From positions 6,076,001-6,140,000 of the forward strand of contig NZ_OY729424.1 in assembly GCF_963422335.1 (NCBI RefSeq): a stretch of 64,000 nt of DNA, in the 5' to 3' direction. Below the pieces are notes generated by a model. It ran no database searches, had not been told where the DNA came from, and saw only the letters and a list, made by a program, of their open reading frames with translations. The stretch's first letter is position 1. The number at the start of each line of letters is the position of its first letter. Made by a program: the position numbers and the translations under genes. This document shows, one piece after another, positions 59,528 through 64,000 of the stretch. The DNA is from an uncultured Roseateles sp. (GTDB taxonomy: Bacteria > Pseudomonadota > Gammaproteobacteria > Burkholderiales > Burkholderiaceae_C).

Positions 59528-61030
59528 ATGAAGCTTGTTGGACTTGTTGACACGCTGCGCCGCGGCGCGGTGGCCGTCGGGTTTGCCGCCGGCCTTTGTG
59601 CCCCCCTGTTCGCGCCTGCCGCCCCCGCCGCAGCCCTCGCCGCCGGCGACTTCGGCCCGCCGCGCGGTGCCCCGATCAAGGCTGTGCTGACCAGCCCGCC
59701 CTTCGTGCCACCGCCCGTGGCGCGCAACTACCCGGCCAAGGTGATCGTCGAGCTGGAGGTGGTCGAGAAGGAGATGCCTATCTCCGAAGGCGTCAACTAC
59801 ACCTTCTGGACCTTCGGCGGCACCGTGCCCGGCAGCTTCATCCGCGTGCGCCAGGGCGACACGGTGGAGTTCCACTTGAAGAACCACCCCAGCAGCAAGA
59901 TGCCGCACAACATCGACCTGCACGGCGTGACCGGCCCCGGCGGCGGCGCGGCCTCCAGCTTCACCGCCCCCGGCCATGAGTCGCAGTTCACCTTCAAGGC
60001 GCTGAACGAAGGCATCTACGTCTACCACTGCGCCACTGCGCCGGTGGGCATGCACGTGGCCAACGGCATGTACGGGTTGATCCTGGTCGAGCCTCCGCAA
60101 GGCCTGCCCAAGGTCGATCACGAGTACTACGTGATGCAGGGCGACTTCTACACCACCGGCAAGTACCGCGAGAAGGGCAACCAGCCCTTCGACATGGAGA
60201 AGGCCATCGACGAGCGCCCGACCTATGTGCTGTTCAACGGTGCCGAGGGCGCGCTGACCGGCGACAAGGCGATCAAGGCCAAGGTCAACGAGACCGTTCG
60301 CCTGTTCGTCGGCAACGGCGGACCGAATCTGGTCTCCAGCTTCCACGTCATCGGCGCGATCTTCGACAAGGTGCGCTTCGAGGGCGGCACCAACGCGCAG
60401 ACGAATGTGCAGACGACGTTGATCCCGGCCGGCGGCGCGGCGATTGCCGAATTCCGCACCCGCGTGCCGGGCAGCTATGTGCTGGTCGACCACTCGATCT
60501 TCCGCGCTTTCAACAAGGGCGCACTGGCCATCCTGAAGGTGGAAGGCGCCGAGGACAAGAAGATCTACTCCGGCAAGGAGCTCGACTCGGTCTACCTCGG
60601 TGACCGCGCCGGCGCCAACCTGAACGCCGTGACCAAGGCCGCCGAATCGTCGGCCAAGGGCACCCTGACGCTGGCCGACCAGGTGCACGCCGGCGAGGCG
60701 CTGTTTGCCGGCACCTGCTCGGTCTGCCACCAGGCCAACGGTGCGGGCCTGCCCGGGGTGTTCCCGCCGCTGGCCAAGTCGGACTACCTGGCCGCCGATG
60801 TGAAGCGGGCCATGAGCGCAGTGCTGCACGGCCTCAGCGGCAAGGTCAAGGTCAACGGCCAGGAGTACAACTCGGTCATGCCGCCGATGAACCAGCTCAA
60901 TGACGACGAAGTCGCCAACATCCTCACCTACGTGATGAACAGCTGGGGCAACCCGGGCGGCAGTGTCTCGACCGACGATGTGAAGAAGCAGCGTGCCATC
61001 GTTCCGAAGGCCGCCGCAGCCGAGCATTGA
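59528..61030 (+). CDS. nirK: copper nitrite reductase NirK with C-terminal cytochrome c domain
   Basis: Reduces nitrite to NO in the periplasm. The protein is 500 aa: a signal peptide to about residue 40, two cupredoxin domains, then a cytochrome c domain (about 400-490). Copper ligands appear in PHNIDLHGV (type 1 and type 2 His plus catalytic Asp), YHCATAPVGMHVANGM (Cys, His, Met) and SSFHVIG (type 2 His). The haem motif is CSVCH, with a Met ligand probably in VMPPMNQ. This three-domain layout is known from Ralstonia pickettii and lets the enzyme take electrons through its own haem. GCAGGAG precedes the ATG. Confidence 0.95.
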   Translation: MKLVGLVDTLRRGAVAVGFAAGLCAPLFAPAAPAAALAAGDFGPPRGAPIKAVLTSPPFVPPPVARNYPAKVIVELEVVEKEMPISEGVNYTFWTFGGTVPGSFIRVRQGDTVEFHLKNHPSSKMPHNIDLHGVTGPGGGAASSFTAPGHESQFTFKALNEGIYVYHCATAPVGMHVANGMYGLILVEPPQGLPKVDHEYYVMQGDFYTTGKYREKGNQPFDMEKAIDERPTYVLFNGAEGALTGDKAIKAKVNETVRLFVGNGGPNLVSSFHVIGAIFDKVRFEGGTNAQTNVQTTLIPAGGAAIAEFRTRVPGSYVLVDHSIFRAFNKGALAILKVEGAEDKKIYSGKELDSVYLGDRAGANLNAVTKAAESSAKGTLTLADQVHAGEALFAGTCSVCHQANGAGLPGVFPPLAKSDYLAADVKRAMSAVLHGLSGKVKVNGQEYNSVMPPMNQLNDDEVANILTYVMNSWGNPGGSVSTDDVKKQRAIVPKAAAAEH

Positions 61031-61037
61031 GGCTGGC

Positions 61038-61829
61038 ATGACAGCGCGCAAGCTTGGGTTCGCTGCGGGTCTGGCGCTTTGCTGCGGCATGGCGCTGGGT
61101 GCCGACTATGTGCGCCTGCCCGGCAGCCGCTTCGAGAGCGTGCTGCCGCAAGGTGCCACGCCGACCCGCTCGGAGCCGGTTGATATCGGGGCCTTCGAGT
61201 TGCGGACCCTGCCGGTCACCCTGGCCGAGTTCCAGGCCTTTGTGCGCGCCCACCCCGAGTGGCAACGCGGTCAGGCGCCCGAGGTGTTTGCCGACGCGCG
61301 CTATCTGCTGGACTGGCAAAGCCCCCAGCAGGCCGGCGACAAGGCCGCCGCCGACCGGCCCGTCACCAATGTCAGCTGGTTTGCCGCCAAGGCTTTTTGC
61401 GACAGCGAGGGCGCACGCCTGCCGACCTGGCTGGAATGGGAGTACGCGGCCGCCGCGGACGAAACCCGGACGGACGCCCGCAGCGACCCACGCTGGCGCC
61501 GGCGCATCCTGTCCTGGTACGAACGGCCCACCGCCACCTTTCTGCCCGATGTGGGCGGTGCACCGAATGCGTTCGGCGTGCGCGATATGCACGGTCTGGT
61601 CTGGGAATGGGTGGACGACTTCAACGCCCTGTTCATCGCTGGCGACAGCCGCACCCAGGGCGACCCCGACCTGCTGAAATTCTGCGGTGCCGGCGCCATC
61701 AACGTCATCGACCGCGACAGCTATGCCGTGCTGATGCGCATCGCCCTGCTGTCATCGCTCTCGGCGGCCGACTCCACCGGCACCCTGGGCTTTCGCTGCG
61801 CCCGTCCGATCGAAGGAACCTCACCATGA
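61038..61829 (+). CDS. nirV: NirV-like formylglycine-generating-enzyme-family protein
   Basis: 263 aa. A signal peptide ends near residue 22. The FGE-sulfatase fold is marked by VTNVSWFAAKAFCDSEGARL, WEYAAAADE, VRDMHGLVWEWVDDF and TLGFRCA. NirV genes accompany nirK in many denitrifiers; their role is unclear. Begins 7 bp after nirK and overlaps sco by 4 nt. Confidence 0.88.
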   Translation: MTARKLGFAAGLALCCGMALGADYVRLPGSRFESVLPQGATPTRSEPVDIGAFELRTLPVTLAEFQAFVRAHPEWQRGQAPEVFADARYLLDWQSPQQAGDKAAADRPVTNVSWFAAKAFCDSEGARLPTWLEWEYAAAADETRTDARSDPRWRRRILSWYERPTATFLPDVGGAPNAFGVRDMHGLVWEWVDDFNALFIAGDSRTQGDPDLLKFCGAGAINVIDRDSYAVLMRIALLSSLSAADSTGTLGFRCARPIEGTSP

Positions 61830-62404
61830 CACAAGCGATTTGCTCGCGCCGCGACGCCCTGCTCTGGCTCGGCGCGGCTGCCTGCTCCACCCTGGCCTCG
61901 GCTGCCGCCCCGCCCGGCAACTCGATCTACCAGCTGCACCCGGCGCTGACCGACCAGAACGGTCAACCCTTCGAGTTGGCCTCGGCGCGCGGCCAGCCTG
62001 TGCTGGTGAGCATGTTTTACAGCTCCTGCGAGATGGTCTGCCCGATGATCTTCGAGACCATACACATGACCCTGAACAAGCTGCCCGCCGCCGAGCGCGA
62101 GCGCGTCAAGGTGCTGATGATCAGCTTCGACCCCGAGCGCGACAGCGTTGCCGTGCTCAAGCAGACCGCTGAAGCCCACCGCTGCGATGCCCGCTGGACC
62201 CTGGCCCGCACCGACGGTGCCACCGCCCGCAAGATCGCCGCCCTGCTGGGCATCCAGTACCGCCGCCTGGCCAGCGGCGAGTTCAACCACTCCAGCACCA
62301 TCGAGTTGCTCGACGCCGAGGGCCGGATTGCCGCGCGCAGCGGCACCCTGGGCTCGGTGGACACGGCCTTTCTGCAGGCGATACGCAAGCAGGCAGCCGC
62401 GTAA
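61826..62404 (+). CDS. SCO1/SenC family copper chaperone
   Basis: 192 aa. Tat/Sec-like leader (SRRDALLWLGAAACSTLASA), then a thioredoxin-like domain with the copper-binding pair C68 and C72 (SSCEMVCP) and His155 (EFNHSS). Family members deliver copper to the CuA site of oxidases; here, downstream of nirK-nirV, delivery to NirK is the likely job (inference). Confidence 0.9.
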   Translation: MTQAICSRRDALLWLGAAACSTLASAAAPPGNSIYQLHPALTDQNGQPFELASARGQPVLVSMFYSSCEMVCPMIFETIHMTLNKLPAAERERVKVLMISFDPERDSVAVLKQTAEAHRCDARWTLARTDGATARKIAALLGIQYRRLASGEFNHSSTIELLDAEGRIAARSGTLGSVDTAFLQAIRKQAAA

Positions 62405-62413
62405 CAGACTTCG

Positions 62414-62437
62414 CTGGCGTGGGATTGAGCACGCCAG
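62414..62437. terminator. possible hairpin terminator after the sco gene
   Basis: CTGGCGTG-N8-CACGCCAG, a perfect 8-bp stem starting 10 nt after the sco stop. No T-run follows. A second hairpin (GCGCTGG-N8-CCAGCGC) lies at 62471-62492. Confidence 0.4.
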
Positions 62438-62528
62438 GCCCGAACGGTGCATCATGAGAACGATCTTCCGGCGCTGGCGTCAAAACCAGCGCGTCGTCAC
62501 CTCGCCGCGATGCTGAAAGGGCTTGATC

Positions 62529-62996
62529 ATGATTCGCACCATCGCCACCCTGGCGGCCGTACTGAGCCTGGCCGTCAGCCCCGCACAAGCACAGTCCCGG
62601 CATGGCGGCTTCCACCACGGCGGCGGCTTTCATGGCGGGGGTTCCGGGATCTTCTGGGGCGGTGTCGGCATCGCCATCGGTCTTGGCCTCGCCGATCGTT
62701 ACTACTACCCACCGCCCTACTACCCGTACTACGGCCCGCCCGTCTACCCCAGCTATGCCATAGCGCCGCTGCCCCCCATCGTCTACAGCCAGGCGCCGAT
62801 GCCCGCAGCCCCCACGGCCACAGCGCCCGACCCGATCTTCTACCCCCGCAACGGCCAGAGCCCCGAACAGATAGAGGCCGACCGCCAGGCCTGCAACCGC
62901 TGGGCCACCACCCAGCCCAAGGCCATGGCCGACGCCAGCGTGTTCCAGCGCGCGACCCTGGCCTGCATGGATGGGCGGGGGTATACGTCGCGGTAA
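62529..62996 (+). CDS. secreted His/Gly- and Tyr/Pro-rich protein
   Basis: 155 aa. A signal peptide ends at AQAQ (about residue 22). Then come GGFHHGGGFHGGG, a hydrophobic glycine-rich segment (FWGGVGIAIGLGLADRYYYP), a Tyr/Pro-rich stretch and a conserved-looking C-terminal part (GQSPEQIEADRQACNRWATTQ) with two Cys. Similar proteins are common in proteobacterial envelopes. The His cluster could bind metal. AAAGGG lies upstream. Confidence 0.7.
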   Translation: MIRTIATLAAVLSLAVSPAQAQSRHGGFHHGGGFHGGGSGIFWGGVGIAIGLGLADRYYYPPPYYPYYGPPVYPSYAIAPLPPIVYSQAPMPAAPTATAPDPIFYPRNGQSPEQIEADRQACNRWATTQPKAMADASVFQRATLACMDGRGYTSR

Positions 62997-63078
62997 GGGG
63001 CAGGTAGGCCTGCTGGCTCAGGCCCTCGGCACGATGAGTCCCCGATGAGCAGGGGGCAACCCTGATAGGCGGTCTGAG

Positions 63079-63258
63079 GACACCGACCTGGCAGCCCTCT
63101 ACGGCGCGAAAACCCAGCACCTGAACGAGTAGGTCAAGCGTAACCGCTTCCCTGACGACTTCATGTTCCAGCTTGGCGTCTGCGAGACAGGCGAGGTGGT
63201 CGCAAATTGCGATCTCCTCTGGACACTGAAGCCTTCTAGGGTGCCGCCCTATGCCTTC
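63079..63258 (+). pseudogene. ORF6N-domain (phage-type) protein remnant
   Basis: The frame reads DTDLAALYGAKTQHLNE, stop, VKRNRFPDDFMFQL, then EVVANCDLLWTLKPSRVPPY. These blocks match the start of ORF6N/KilA-N-type phage antirepressor proteins. There is an in-frame TAG, several residues are missing and no C-terminus follows. Its right end runs into a transposase remnant on the opposite strand. Confidence 0.65.
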
Positions 63259-63560
63259 GCCGATGCGCTTGCGCCGGCGCACCAGGCTTGATGGGTCGCA
63301 CGGCAGGTCATGCCGGAAGTAGCGTTCGCCGCCGAAGTGTTGCCAGTACGGGTTCTCGACTCAGCGCTCGACCACGTCCTCGTCGCTGAGCGCGTACACA
63401 TGCTCCAGGTACAGCAGCGCGGCCATCAACCGCGTGGGCAGTGCCGGATGCCCCGTCGTGGACTCGAACTGCGAACCCATTGCAACGCAAACGCTTGCCG
63501 GTCGATCAGCTCGCCCAGCTAGTGGCGCTGGTCGATCAGGTTGACCAGTTCAGTGCGGAG
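63255..63560 (-). pseudogene. IS5-type transposase N-terminal remnant
   Basis: Reading leftward: ELVNLIDQRH, stop, then a frameshift to QFESTTGHPALPTRLMAALL, YLEHVYALSDEDVVER, stop, VENPYWQHFGGERYFRHDLP and CDPSSLVRRRKRIGE. This is the N-terminal third of an IS5-superfamily transposase, with two stops and at least one frameshift. The catalytic DDE part is absent. No inverted repeats recognised. Confidence 0.7.
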
Positions 63561-63854
63561 CAGGTCATGGTCGCAGCGCTCAGTGGTTTGATCGCCCGCA
63601 ACGAAGATCAGGCTCCTGGGCCAATCGCTCAGTATGGCGAGGTTGAGCTCGCTCAGCAGAGATTGGCTTTGCACGCAGCTTTGGCAGAATTGCCCGAGCA
63701 GCAAAAGAAGGTCATCGCAAGCCACTACCTTCAGGGCATGCAATTCGAGCGAATTGCGATTCACTTGAATCTGACCAAAGGCCGCATCTCACAGGTGCAC
63801 AAGGCAGCATTGCGGAGCTTGAGACACAGGCTAAAAATCCATCGCGGAGGCTAG
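63561..63854 (+). pseudogene. 5'-truncated FliA-like sigma factor
   Basis: The last ~97 codons of a sigma-70-family protein: a region-3-like segment, then region 4 (LPEQQKKVIASHYLQGMQFE, RISQVHKAALRSLRHRL) with the helix-turn-helix resembling FliA. Regions 1-2 are replaced by the transposase remnant. The frame runs on upstream through the remnant without similarity. It could still be made from an internal ATG at 63567, but without the core-binding domain it would not act as a sigma factor. Confidence 0.65.
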
Positions 63855-63890
63855 TCCGTGGCACATACCCACAGGATAGAAGGAGCCCCT

Positions 63891-64000
63891 ATGGCCGCTA
63901 CCAGCAGATTTGCGCGCCTGAATACCTATCTGCAACGCGATTCCGGCAATGCCAACTCATTGCAAGACGCATTCCGTGCCGCATGCGCGGAATCCTTGTG
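63891..64000 (+). CDS. start of an unidentified gene, cut by window edge
   Basis: AAGGAG lies 7 nt before an ATG opening MAATSRFARLNTYLQRDSGN. 36 codons are visible, polar with helical character, no signal peptide. 36 bp after the sigma-factor remnant, so possibly once part of the same operon. Too short to identify. Confidence 0.5.
   Translation, partial: MAATSRFARLNTYLQRDSGNANSLQDAFRAACAESL

Noticed and set aside
1..64000. CRISPR arrays, rRNA or tRNA genes, intact IS elements
   Set aside because: Looked for repeat-spacer periodicity, cloverleaf-like ends and complete transposases; none was seen by eye. A covariance-model search would be needed to exclude small RNAs.

Overview
The window is GC-rich, tightly packed DNA from an anoxygenic phototrophic betaproteobacterium. 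It is most likely from the Burkholderiales, Rubrivivax/Roseateles-type group. I infer this from the combination of a photosynthesis gene cluster with a HiPIP gene, BciA-type 8-vinyl reductase, AcsF cyclase, PpsR plus AerR, a Burkholderia-type porin, and a three-domain NirK with a quinol-type NorB. I cannot name the species from sequence alone.

Photosynthesis cluster (1-9391 and 18920-41308). Left part: crtE (cut by the window edge) diverges from crtD-crtC-bciA. The operon crtI-crtB-hemA-orf44 runs leftward and diverges from bchO. Right part: aerR-ppsR, then bchG-bchP-orf107-hip-bchI-bchD, run leftward. The long operon bchF-bchN-bchB-bchH-bchL-bchM-lhaA-puhA-puhB-puhC-acsF-puhE runs rightward. 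Together these genes make bacteriochlorophyll a, open the acyclic carotenoid pathway, assemble the reaction centre (H subunit and assembly factors) and supply a soluble electron donor (HiPIP). Four perfect TGT-N12-ACA PpsR/CrtJ operators lie in the promoter regions (two between crtE and crtD, one between crtI and bchO, one before bchG). Two one-mismatch copies lie between aerR and bchF. pufLM, bchCXYZ and crtF are not in the window and may lie beyond its left edge.

Accessory insert (9440-18919). Between bchO and bchD lie udk, a LysR regulator diverging from an aldo/keto reductase-MFS exporter-cupin/CMD fusion-lipoprotein hydrolase operon, remnants of further genes of that operon, a secreted orphan protein and an acyltransferase-3 protein. 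Base composition looks less GC-rich and the intergenic gaps are long, which fits acquired or rearranged DNA.

Housekeeping segment (41321-53363). It holds a conserved secreted protein, miaB, a small membrane protein, a second hemA, prfA and prmC, an outer-membrane-like protein, an ABC importer of the NMT1/THI5 or nitrate/taurine type followed by a porin, a PlsC-type acyltransferase and an FmdE-like protein.

Nitrogen-oxide segment (53399-62404). A leftward run, norB (quinol type)-nsrR-MIP18-like-membrane protein-nnrS-sirB, diverges from nirK-nirV-sco. The shared promoter region carries two perfect TTGAT-N4-ATCAA FNR/Dnr-type boxes and an NsrR-like half-site, so NO production and NO removal appear to be switched together.

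Right end (62529-64000). A His/Gly-rich secreted protein is followed by debris: an ORF6N-domain remnant, a transposase remnant and a 5'-truncated FliA-like sigma factor. A new gene then runs off the edge.
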